Source: Streptomyces aureus
GTDB taxonomy: Bacteria; Actinomycetota; Actinomycetes; Streptomycetales; Streptomycetaceae
Direction: 5' to 3'
Length of the DNA stretch: 64,000 bases
Assembly: GCF_000725495.1 (NCBI RefSeq)
Contig: NZ_KL647039.1
Coordinates: 1-64,000, forward strand
How positions within the stretch are numbered: position 1 is the stretch's first letter; every line of letters begins with the position of its first letter. Below, piece after piece: positions 9,063-16,553 of this stretch. The notes under the pieces were generated by a model. That model searched no databases, was not told the origin of the DNA, and saw only the letters and a list, made by a program, of their open reading frames with translations. The translations under genes and the position numbers were made by a program.

Positions 9063-10235
9063 TCATGCCTCGCTCTGCGCGCCGGAGCGGCTGCGGGCCA
9101 CCACGGAGGAGGCGGTGAAGTTGACCGCCAGGGTGAGCAGGAACAACGCCAGGCCCGCGGCCATCAGCGCCGACATCCCGAAGTCGGAGGCGTCGCCGTA
9201 GTGCAGGGCGATCAGCGAGGACACCGAGTTGGAGCCGGTCTGCAGGACGTGCCACTGGATGGCGAACACCGGCGAGATGATCAGGTAGACCGCGATGGTC
9301 TCGCCGAGCGCCCGGCCGAGCCCGAGCATGGTGCCGCCGATGATGCCGCCCTTGCCGTACGGCAGGACGACCGAGCGGATCATGCCCCAGCGGGTGGCGC
9401 CGAGCGCGTAGGCGCCCTCGCGTTCACCGGCCGGCGCCTGCGAGAAGACCTCGCGCATGACCGAGCACTGGATCGGCGCGACCATCAGGGCGACGACGAT
9501 CCCGGCGACGAAGGTGGACGCGGTGAACACGCTCTCGGAGGCGAGCGGTTCGCCGGGCTGGGTGCCGTCCACCCTGAACAGGGGGATCCAGCCCAGCCAT
9601 TCGGACAGCCATCGGGACAGGCCGATCACGTGCTGCTGGAGGAAGAACAGCCCCCACAGTCCGTAGACCACGGAGGGGACGGCCGCCATCAGGTCGACCA
9701 GGGTCACCAGGGTGCGGCGCAGCCCGCGCGGGGCGATGTCGGAGATGAACAGCGCGGTCCCGACGGCGAGCGGTACGGAGATCACCACCGCGACGAAGGC
9801 GATGAGGACGGTGCCGGTGAGGACGGCCGCGATGCCGAAGTTGTGGACGTCCGGCTGCCATGCGGCGGTGGTGAGGAAGGAGAGGCCCCGGGCGCGGAGC
9901 GCCTGGCCGGCCCTCAGGAGGAGGAAGAGTCCGACTCCCGCCATGACGGCGAGGACGGTGATGCCGGTGGCCGTGAGCTGGAGCCGGAAGAGGCGGTCCC
10001 CCAGGCCGCGGGCGGCGTCGAGGCGACGGGGGGTGAGCACGGCCCGGTTCTCAGCCCGGCCGGCCCCGGGAGCGGCGAATCCCGCTCCCCCGAACCCCGG
10101 GCTCCCTGACTCGGGTCTCCCCGGCTCCGCTCCCCCGGCCCTCGGGCTCTCGTGCCCCGCTCCCCCGACCCCGCGTCTCTCGTACCCGGGTCTCTCGGGC
10201 TCCGGTCTGTCGGACTCCTCTGGCACGGACGCCAC
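9063..10235 (-). CDS. pstC: PstC-like phosphate ABC permease
   Basis: 390 residues from the GTG at 10235, chosen because a G-rich Shine-Dalgarno run lies about eight bases upstream. An in-frame GTG at 10361 would add 42 residues of unlikely sequence. After a Gly/Pro/Glu-rich, probably disordered N-terminus of about 65 residues come about six membrane helices and the permease coupling loop YALGATRWGMIRSVVLPYGK, then LGRALGETIAV. PstC forms the phosphate channel with PstA. It is the first gene of the minus-strand cassette. Confidence 0.85.
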   Translation of the reverse strand: MASVPEESDRPEPERPGYERRGVGGAGHESPRAGGAEPGRPESGSPGFGGAGFAAPGAGRAENRAVLTPRRLDAARGLGDRLFRLQLTATGITVLAVMAGVGLFLLLRAGQALRARGLSFLTTAAWQPDVHNFGIAAVLTGTVLIAFVAVVISVPLAVGTALFISDIAPRGLRRTLVTLVDLMAAVPSVVYGLWGLFFLQQHVIGLSRWLSEWLGWIPLFRVDGTQPGEPLASESVFTASTFVAGIVVALMVAPIQCSVMREVFSQAPAGEREGAYALGATRWGMIRSVVLPYGKGGIIGGTMLGLGRALGETIAVYLIISPVFAIQWHVLQTGSNSVSSLIALHYGDASDFGMSALMAAGLALFLLTLAVNFTASSVVARSRSGAQSEA

Positions 10236-10441
10236 GCGCTGCCCCCCCCATTCCGGAAAACGGAACCCCCGCGCGGCCGACGGCCGGTACCGCGCGCAGC
10301 GATTCAATGGCCGGATCGTGTCGCCCCAACGCGCCTGTTGTGGAGGAACGGTGAACGCCACACGACCGTTCGGTGCGTCCGCCGTGGAGGCTGGGCGGAG
10401 GGAGGCCGGATGATGCGCGTGGACCGCGGTACGGACCGACG
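10236..10441 (-). promoter_or_regulatory. Upstream region of the pst-like cassette
   Basis: About 200 bp between the pstC start and the terminator of the neighbouring cluster must hold the cassette promoter. The only phosphate-regulon-like sequence I see is a single GTTCACC on the minus strand (10350-10356). The 11-nt direct repeat expected of a Streptomyces PHO box is not evident, so PhoP control is unproven. Confidence 0.35.
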
Positions 10442-10472
10442 CCGAAGCCCGGCGCGGTGCGCCGGGCTTCGG
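10442..10472 (-). terminator. Perfect 14-bp hairpin terminator of the nonulosonate cluster
   Basis: Arms CCGAAGCCCGGCGC (10442-10455) and its exact complement (10459-10472) enclose a 3-nt loop, 26 bp past the stop of the last minus-strand gene. It separates the polymer cluster from the pst-like cassette. Confidence 0.8.
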
Positions 10473-10498
10473 AACTCCCTACGGACTACTGGCTCGAA

Positions 10499-11578
10499 CT
10501 AGACGGTGGAGACCGCCGAGAGGCGGTGGACGTCACGGGCCGTGCCGGTGACCCCGGACAGGAAGCCCTGCGCCCGCGGCGAGGCGTTCTCCGTGAGCCA
10601 GGCGGGGTCGATGTCGCACACCGCGACCCGCACCTCGGTGCCGGCCAGGGCGAGCGGCAGCGTGTGCACGACCGTCGAGGGGAAGCTCAGGATCGTCCGG
10701 CCTATGGGACCGCGCCGGGCGATCAGTTCGAGCGGCAGGTCGGGCCGGACGATCTCCAGGCCCGTCTCGGCGGCCAGCCGGTGCAGTTTCTCGGCGCTCT
10801 CGCGGCGGTGGGCGAAGTAGCGGGTCGCGCCGTGCGCCGTGGCGAGCCCGCGGACCGCGCCCAGATAGCGGTCCGGGTCGACCACGCCCGTCTCGACGAG
10901 CGAGGTGCCGACCATGTCCGCGCTCCGGGTGATGCGCGGCGGGCCGAACCGGTCCCGGGTCCAGGAGAAGTCGTTGGCGGTGATCGTGACGCCGTCCGGC
11001 GCCGATTCGATCGGCATCGAGGAGAACACCTCGACGCTGCGGCGGTCGCTGGGCGTCAGCCGGCGCCGGGCCGAGGCGGACACCGGGGCGAAGAGCACGT
11101 CCCGGGGCCCCGGGCGGCCGCCGCGCCGGTGCCAGCGGACCAGGCGTTCGCCGCGGGCCAGCTGGGCGACGAACTCCATCGTCGCCGTGCCGTCGTCGAC
11201 CACGACCAGGTCACGCGCCCTGGTGATGGTCAGCAGCAGCTGCACATAGCGGGAGAACGGGTCCCCCATCACGATCCGCCGGGCCCGGCGCAGCAGCGGC
11301 GCCAGTCCCCCGATGGTGTGGAAGGGGGCCGTGGTGCCGCCGCGCGCCTCCTCCCAGCGGACCGTGTGGCCCTCGTCGCGGGCCAGTTCCGCCATCCGGC
11401 GCAGCTGGCCGCGGGTCATCGGGTCGTTGGGGGACAGGACGACGAGGGTGAGCCCCGCGCCGGGCGCCGCACCTTCCTGGGCGTGCGCGTGCGCCCATTC
11501 CAGCACGTTCAGGAGCTGTACCGGACTCTCGACGAAGGCGAGAGTGGAGGAGCCGGCGGAACCGGCGCGGGGGCTCAT
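10499..11578 (-). CDS. Polysialyltransferase-family-like protein
   Basis: 359 residues from the ATG at 11578. It begins with the FVESPVQLLNVLEW motif typical of bacterial polysialyltransferase-like proteins, continues with VVVDDGTATMEF, and near the C-terminus has FPSTVVHTLPLAL, which matches the serine/threonine 'SS' motif of that family. These enzymes use CMP-nonulosonates to extend polymers at the inner membrane face. It is the last gene of the minus-strand unit after the CMP-transferase and NeuB-like genes and before the terminator. The acceptor and linkage cannot be read from sequence. Confidence 0.7.
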   Translation of the reverse strand: MSPRAGSAGSSTLAFVESPVQLLNVLEWAHAHAQEGAAPGAGLTLVVLSPNDPMTRGQLRRMAELARDEGHTVRWEEARGGTTAPFHTIGGLAPLLRRARRIVMGDPFSRYVQLLLTITRARDLVVVDDGTATMEFVAQLARGERLVRWHRRGGRPGPRDVLFAPVSASARRRLTPSDRRSVEVFSSMPIESAPDGVTITANDFSWTRDRFGPPRITRSADMVGTSLVETGVVDPDRYLGAVRGLATAHGATRYFAHRRESAEKLHRLAAETGLEIVRPDLPLELIARRGPIGRTILSFPSTVVHTLPLALAGTEVRVAVCDIDPAWLTENASPRAQGFLSGVTGTARDVHRLSAVSTV

Positions 11579-11616
11579 CGACGAACGACCGTCCCGTCGT
11601 AAGGAATTCAGGGCCT

Positions 11617-12552
11617 TCAGACCGAGACGGGCTCGCCCGCGGCCGCGGCGATCTCGGCCTCGGCGACGACGCCGGCGATGCGGCGCAGCTTCTTCATCGG
11701 GCCGAGCTCGGAGTCGTAGACCTTCTTGACGCCGTCGCCGAGGGAGGCCTCGATGGTGCGGATGTCGCGGACGAGGCGGGTCAGGCCCTGCGGCTCGACG
11801 GAGGCGGCCTGGTCGGAGCCCCACATCGCGCGGTCCAGGGTGATGTGACGCTCGACGAAGGTGGCGCCGAGGGCCACCGCGGCGAGCGTGGTCTGCAGGC
11901 CCGTCTCGTGGCCGGAGTAGCCGATCGGGACGTTCGGGTACTCGGCCTGGAGGGTGTTGATGACCCGCAGGTTGAGCTCCTCGGCCTGCGCCGGGTAGGT
12001 CGACGTGGCGTGGCACATCAGGATGTTGTCGCTGCCGAGGACCTCGACCGCGTGGCGGATCTGCTTCGGCGTCGACATGCCGGTGGAGAGGATGACGGTG
12101 CGGCCGGTGGCGCGCAGGGCGCGCAGCAGCTCGTCGTCGGTGAGCGAGGCGGAGGCGACCTTGTGGGCCGGGACGTCGAACTTCTCCAGGAAGGCGACGG
12201 CCTCGGTGTCCCACGGGGAGGCGAACCAGTCGATGCCCTTCTCCTTGGAGTACTCGTCGATCTGGCGGTACTCGTCCTCGCCGAACTCCACGCGGTGGCG
12301 GTAGTCGATGTAGGTCATGCGGCCCCAGGGGGTGTCGCGCTCGATGTCCCACTGGTCGCGCGGGGTGCAGATCTCCGGGGTGCGCTTCTGGAACTTGACG
12401 GCGTCGCAGCCGGCCTCGGCGGCCGCGTCGATGAGCTTGAAGGCGTTCTCGAGCTCGCCGTTGTGGTTGATGCCGATCTCGCCGACGACGTAGACGGGGT
12501 GGCCGGGGCCGGCGGTCTTCGAACCGAAGGTGCGCAGACGGGAGTTGCTCAT
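11617..12552 (-). CDS. neuB: NeuB-like nonulosonic acid synthase without SAF domain
   Basis: 311 residues from the ATG at 12552, with AAGGAA nine bases upstream; a longer reading from 12636 would overlap the preceding gene. The TIM-barrel signature is clear (VGEIGINHNGELENAFKLID, AVKFQKR, GYSGHETGL, ERHITLDRAMWGSD). The family condenses phosphoenolpyruvate with a six-carbon sugar or sugar phosphate to give sialic acid, Kdn or relatives. Typical NeuB proteins are about 345 residues with a C-terminal SAF cap; this one stops at the end of the barrel. It lies 13 bp after the CMP-transferase gene. Given known Kdn in Streptomyces walls, Kdn(-9-phosphate) is a plausible product, but this is inferred. 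Confidence 0.85.
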   Translation of the reverse strand: MSNSRLRTFGSKTAGPGHPVYVVGEIGINHNGELENAFKLIDAAAEAGCDAVKFQKRTPEICTPRDQWDIERDTPWGRMTYIDYRHRVEFGEDEYRQIDEYSKEKGIDWFASPWDTEAVAFLEKFDVPAHKVASASLTDDELLRALRATGRTVILSTGMSTPKQIRHAVEVLGSDNILMCHATSTYPAQAEELNLRVINTLQAEYPNVPIGYSGHETGLQTTLAAVALGATFVERHITLDRAMWGSDQAASVEPQGLTRLVRDIRTIEASLGDGVKKVYDSELGPMKKLRRIAGVVAEAEIAAAAGEPVSV

Positions 12553-12565
12553 GGGAAGACGTTCC

Positions 12566-13873
12566 TTAGTTGTCGAGGGAGTCGAGAGAAGGACCGAGGA
12601 TCCAGCTGGCGATCTCTCGGATCGCGCCGTCGCCACCGGGGACGGTGGTGACCGCGCGTGCGGCGCCGCGCACGACGTCGTGGGCGCTCGCGACCGCCAC
12701 CGGCCAGCCCACGAGGGCGAAGCACGGGAGGTCGTTGACGTCGTTGCCGACGTAGAGCACGCGCTCAGGCGCGATGCCCTGCTCCTCGCACCACTGCTTC
12801 AGCGCGAGGTCTTTCCGGTCGATGCCGTGCAGGACCGGGATCTTGAGTTTCCGGGCCCTGGCGGCGACGACCGGGTTCTGTTCCGTGGACAGGATCAGCA
12901 TCGTCAGCCCGCTCTTGCGGAGGGCGGCGATACCGAGTCCGTCCCCGCGGTGCACGGAGACGAACTCCCGTCCGTCGGAGTCGATCAGCACCCTGTCGTC
13001 GGTCTGGGTGCCGTCGAAGTCGAGGACGACCGCGTCGATGTCGTCGGCGGTCGGAAGGGTGCCGGGCCTGTTCGCGTCGAAGAGCGGCGCGAGGGCCCGG
13101 GCGCGGGCGAGGTCGTGCGGGTCGTCGATCTCCAGCACGCGGGCCGGGTCGGTGCGCACGAGTTCGGTGCGGCCGAAGAACCGGTGCTTCGCCGCGCGGA
13201 AGCCGGCGGCCTCCATGGCGTAGACGGCTCCGGTCTCCAGGAGGTCCTGGGGGCGGTCCTGTCGGCGCGGGCGGAAGGACTTGTCGTGGTTGACGCCGTA
13301 GCCGCCGCTGGTGGCGGTGTCGGCGACCAGGACACCGGCGCGGCCGTCGACCGCCGCGTGCCCGGCCCCCGCGTTCACCGCGGCGGTGGGCTCGTCGTCC
13401 CCGTCGCGCCAGACGAAGCCGTGGAAGGGGGCCACGGTGTGCGCGGTGTCCGCGCCGTTGGCGACGATCGCCTCCACGACGCCGTCCACGTCCTCGCGGA
13501 CGATGAACGGGCTGGTGCACTGGACGAGCAGCACCACGTCGACCGGGGAGCCGTGCAGCGCCTCGTGGGTGTCCATGGCGTGCAGGACGGCGGCCTCGGA
13601 GGTGGCCGTGTCGCCGGCGATGGCGGCGGGGCGCAGGACGACCTCGGCGCCGGCCTGGCGGGCGGCGGCGGCGATGGCCTGGTCGTCGGTGGAGACGACG
13701 ACGTCGGTCACCAGGCGGGCGGAGCGGCACTCGCGCACCGCGCGGGCCACCAGCGGCACACCGCCGACGGGCAGGAGGTTCTTGGCGGGCACGCCCTTGG
13801 AGCCGCCGCGCGCGGGGATCACCGCGAGTACGCGGCGCACCGGCACGGCCTGGCCCGCTTCCGAGTTGGTCAT
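12566..13873 (-). CDS. CMP-nonulosonate synthetase fused to HAD phosphatase
   Basis: 435 residues; AAGGAG lies eight bases before the ATG. Residues about 12-240 are an acylneuraminate cytidylyltransferase (VLAVIPARGGSKGVPAKN nucleotide loop). Residues about 270-425 are a KdsC/NeuA-type HAD phosphatase with the catalytic DFDGTQTDD motif, LILSTEQ and the acidic motif YVGNDVNDLPC. The fusion suggests one protein both removes a 9-phosphate and activates the sugar with CTP, which fits a 9-phosphate NeuB product. It is followed after 13 bp by the NeuB-like gene. The specific sugar is not decided by sequence. Confidence 0.85.
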   Translation of the reverse strand: MTNSEAGQAVPVRRVLAVIPARGGSKGVPAKNLLPVGGVPLVARAVRECRSARLVTDVVVSTDDQAIAAAARQAGAEVVLRPAAIAGDTATSEAAVLHAMDTHEALHGSPVDVVLLVQCTSPFIVREDVDGVVEAIVANGADTAHTVAPFHGFVWRDGDDEPTAAVNAGAGHAAVDGRAGVLVADTATSGGYGVNHDKSFRPRRQDRPQDLLETGAVYAMEAAGFRAAKHRFFGRTELVRTDPARVLEIDDPHDLARARALAPLFDANRPGTLPTADDIDAVVLDFDGTQTDDRVLIDSDGREFVSVHRGDGLGIAALRKSGLTMLILSTEQNPVVAARARKLKIPVLHGIDRKDLALKQWCEEQGIAPERVLYVGNDVNDLPCFALVGWPVAVASAHDVVRGAARAVTTVPGGDGAIREIASWILGPSLDSLDN

Positions 13874-13917
13874 GCGCTGTTCTCCTTGACGAGGGAGGCG
13901 AGGAAGGCTTCGGGGGC

Positions 13918-14037
13918 GGTGGACCGGCGTCCGCCCGCCGTCGGGACGGTGGACCGGCGTCCACTCGCAGACAGGGCGCTGGACCGGGATCCGCCCACCT
14001 TCGGGGCGCTGGACCGGGATCCGTCCGCCGTCGGGGC
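13918..14037. repeat. Four-unit 30-bp minisatellite
   Basis: Four consecutive 30-bp units (13918, 13948, 13978 and 14008) each begin GGTGGACCGG or GCTGGACCGG. Units 3 and 4 are nearly identical. The array ends two bases before the stop codon of the glycosyltransferase gene at 14040 and fills most of the gap to the next gene start. Confidence 0.85.
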
Positions 14038-14039
14038 GC

Positions 14040-15374
14040 TCACAGTTCGCCCATCCGGCGGATCACCGGTGCCACGCGCTGCACGCCGTGGCGGTAGGCG
14101 CCGCGGGCGGCCTTGCGCACGAACTGCCGTACGGGGCTGGGTTCCCGGTCCGCCGCCGGGGCGCCGGGCAGCGGGCTGCCGTCGGGGCCGAGGTGGTGGC
14201 GGGCGAGGATGCCGGGCAGATAGCCGGGCGCGGTGACGGGGGTGTAGTAGGGGGCGAGGGGCGGCAGCCGGTCGGCGGCGAGGAGTTCGGTGAGGCGCCG
14301 GCGGCCCGCGTCGAAGGCGGTCTCGTACGAACCGTCGGCGGCGACGCCCTGCCGGGCCACCCAGCCGGGGTCGGGCACCGGGCGGTGTCCCGCGTCGAGC
14401 TGGTCCCAGGAGGCGAGGCAGCCGGATCCCACGAAGTGGTGGTTGCCGAGCGCCTCGCGCACCCCGAGGTCGCTGAGGACGACGGTGGGGACACGGCGGT
14501 GCAAGGACTCCAGGGCGGCGGTGGAGCTGATGGTGACGAGCAGGTCGGTGCGGTCGAGGACCTCACCCATGTGCCCGTACACCAGGCGGAAGTTGGACGG
14601 CGGGTCCGCCTTCTGCACCAGCTTCTGGTACGGCAGCTCCTCGATGTGCGTGGTGTGTTCGCCCGGCTTGGAGCGCAGCTTGAGCAGGACCTCGCGGTCC
14701 GGGTGCAGCCGCGCGTGGCCGATCAGCCGGTCCAGCAGGTACGTACGGTCCTTGCGGCTCTCCGGTACGGAGGGCTGCGCGGCGAAGACCACCGTGTAGG
14801 GGCGTTCCCGCTCCGCCGCCGGGTCGTGCCCGGCGTAGGCAGCCCCGCCGAGGAAGGGCAGCGCGACCTCGGTGACCGATCCGGCGTCCGCGCCGACTCC
14901 TTCGTACACGGCCCGGAAACGGTCCGCGTCCTGGCGGGAGTTGGCGAGGACGAGGTCCGCGCCGTGCCGCAGGAGCAGCCCGTCGGCGAGCTTCTCGTAC
15001 ACGACGCCGACGTAGCCGGTGACGACCAGAGGCCGCTTCGCCCGTCCCTCCCAGGCGCGGGCCAGACCGTGCAGGACGGCCTGGACGGCTCCGCCGACGA
15101 GGGCGAGGACGACGACGTCGTAGACACCCTCCTCCTTGCCGAGCTCGCGCAGGAACTCGACGGCGGTGACCTCGCGGAGGGAGTCCGCGCGGACGCCGAC
15201 TTCCTGGAGCTGGCGGGCGGTCGGGGTGGCACGGCCGCGCAGAAGGAACCCGTCGAGGCGGATGTCCGATTCGACCGGGGAGATGCGGTTCGCGGTGAGC
15301 GAGCCCCATTTCCACCTGGTGTCGGAATCCGCGAGGACGGCCACTCGGAGCGACTTCGCGGTACTTGCTGGCAC
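14040..15374 (-). CDS. Putative glycosyltransferase (DUF6716-like)
   Basis: 444 residues from the GTG at 15374, chosen because a -10-like TAGCGT ends seven bases upstream (probable leaderless mRNA) and because the protein then begins with the family-like strand VAVLADSDTRWKWG. A Rossmann-type N-terminal half (about 1-190) and a C-terminal half with DLLVTISSTAALESLHRRVP (about 285-305) resemble GT-B polymer glycosyltransferases. It starts the minus-strand nonulosonate operon and is divergent from the GT2 gene. The sugar donor is unknown; CMP-nonulosonate is plausible from context. Confidence 0.65.
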   Translation of the reverse strand: MPASTAKSLRVAVLADSDTRWKWGSLTANRISPVESDIRLDGFLLRGRATPTARQLQEVGVRADSLREVTAVEFLRELGKEEGVYDVVVLALVGGAVQAVLHGLARAWEGRAKRPLVVTGYVGVVYEKLADGLLLRHGADLVLANSRQDADRFRAVYEGVGADAGSVTEVALPFLGGAAYAGHDPAAERERPYTVVFAAQPSVPESRKDRTYLLDRLIGHARLHPDREVLLKLRSKPGEHTTHIEELPYQKLVQKADPPSNFRLVYGHMGEVLDRTDLLVTISSTAALESLHRRVPTVVLSDLGVREALGNHHFVGSGCLASWDQLDAGHRPVPDPGWVARQGVAADGSYETAFDAGRRRLTELLAADRLPPLAPYYTPVTAPGYLPGILARHHLGPDGSPLPGAPAADREPSPVRQFVRKAARGAYRHGVQRVAPVIRRMGEL

Positions 15375-15381
15375 GTCCCAG

Positions 15382-15387
15382 ACGCTA
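15382..15387 (-). promoter_or_regulatory. Candidate leaderless -10 element (TAGCGT)
   Basis: TAGCGT on the minus strand is separated by seven bases from the GTG start of the putative glycosyltransferase, with no Shine-Dalgarno between. It mirrors TAACGT on the opposite strand, also seven bases before a GTG. No good -35 was seen. Confidence 0.5.
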
Positions 15388-15559
15388 GGAAGCCATTTCG
15401 AGGAGCGGCCCAACCGGAATACAACAAACGGTTAACAGCGCGTCGACGAATGGGGAATCAGCCAGGGATCGGCCGAGAAAACGATGTGGTTCACGGTACC
15501 GCCACGCGTCGTTCACCTTGCATCTCACCAACGGTAAAGACGAATGCCGGGCTTCCCCC

Positions 15560-15565
15560 TAACGT
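15560..15565 (+). promoter_or_regulatory. Candidate leaderless -10 element (TAACGT)
   Basis: TAACGT lies seven bases before the GTG of the GT2 gene and no Shine-Dalgarno is present, suggesting transcription starts at or next to the start codon. It is the partner of the divergent element at 15382-15387. Confidence 0.5.
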
Positions 15566-15572
15566 CACAGGC

Positions 15573-16553
15573 GTGGTCAAGCTCTCCGTCATCGTGCCGT
15601 TCTACAACGTGCAGCAATATGCGCCCGACACCCTGAAGAGCCTGCGTGCGAACGCACGGCAGGATTTCGAATTCATTCTCGTCGACGACTGCTCGCGCGA
15701 CGAGACACCGGACATCCTCGCGCGCGCGGAGCGCGAGCTCCCGGGTGCGGTGTATGTCAGACACGAGAAGAACGGAGGACTGGCCACCGCCCGCAACACC
15801 GGTATCGACGCGGCGCGCGGCGAGTACCTCACGTTCCTCGACGGGGACGACTGGCTCGCCCCCGGCTATTACGAACAACTCGTCTCCTCCATCGAGGACC
15901 TGGGCTGCGACTTCGTCCGTACGGACCATGTCCAGTGCACCGCGCGGGCCCGCAGCATCCACCGGGTTCCGCACGGCCGCCGCGGAGTCGTCCTGAATCC
16001 CCGTGACGCCATCCTTCCCTCCGACCGCTCCACCTCCGTCGACTACGCGTACGCCTGGGCGGGCGTCTACCACCGCCGGCTGGTCGACCGGGGGCTGCTC
16101 CACTTCACCGACGGGCTGCGCACGGCCGAGGACCGGCCGTGGATCTGGAAGCTCCACCGGGAGGCGGAATCCTTCGCCACGGTGGGGCTGCTCGGCGTGT
16201 ACTACCGGCGCGGTGTCGCCTCCTCCCTCACCCAGATCGGGGACGTGCGCCAACTCGATTTCATTCGGGCGTTCGACCAGGTCGTGGCGGAAACCGCCGA
16301 GGACCGGGACGCGGAGAAACTCCTTCCCAAAGCCGTGCGCACCTATTGCGCGATTATTTCCCATCACCTGGGATCCATCGAAAGGTTCGAGCCGGCCGTG
16401 GCACGGAAACTGAAGTCCATGAGTGCCGTGGCACTGCGCCGTATGCCCCAGGGCGTACTGGACGAGGCACTCGACTCCATGGACGTCCAGCGCGCCACCC
16501 GGCTGCGCCGGCTGCGCCGACGGCCCGCGCCCGCCGCGGGGGTGGCCGCGTGA
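15573..16553 (+). CDS. Family 2 glycosyltransferase
   Basis: 326 residues from GTG. The N-terminal GT-A domain is complete: VKLSVIVPFYNV, FILVDDCSRDET, GGLATARNTGIDAARGEYL and the metal-binding FLDGDDW (about residue 92). The C-terminal third is helical and basic. It overlaps the following polysialyltransferase-like gene (GTGA), forming a two-gene operon divergent from the neuB-neuA group. A role in building or priming the nonulosonate-containing wall polymer is inferred from this position. GT2 membership is certain; donor and acceptor are unknown. Confidence 0.85.
   Translation: MVKLSVIVPFYNVQQYAPDTLKSLRANARQDFEFILVDDCSRDETPDILARAERELPGAVYVRHEKNGGLATARNTGIDAARGEYLTFLDGDDWLAPGYYEQLVSSIEDLGCDFVRTDHVQCTARARSIHRVPHGRRGVVLNPRDAILPSDRSTSVDYAYAWAGVYHRRLVDRGLLHFTDGLRTAEDRPWIWKLHREAESFATVGLLGVYYRRGVASSLTQIGDVRQLDFIRAFDQVVAETAEDRDAEKLLPKAVRTYCAIISHHLGSIERFEPAVARKLKSMSAVALRRMPQGVLDEALDSMDVQRATRLRRLRRRPAPAAGVAA

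Noticed and set aside
10350..10356. PHO box before the pst-like cassette
   Set aside because: Only one GTTCACC is present on the minus strand. The second 11-nt repeat unit required for PhoP binding does not match, so it is not called.
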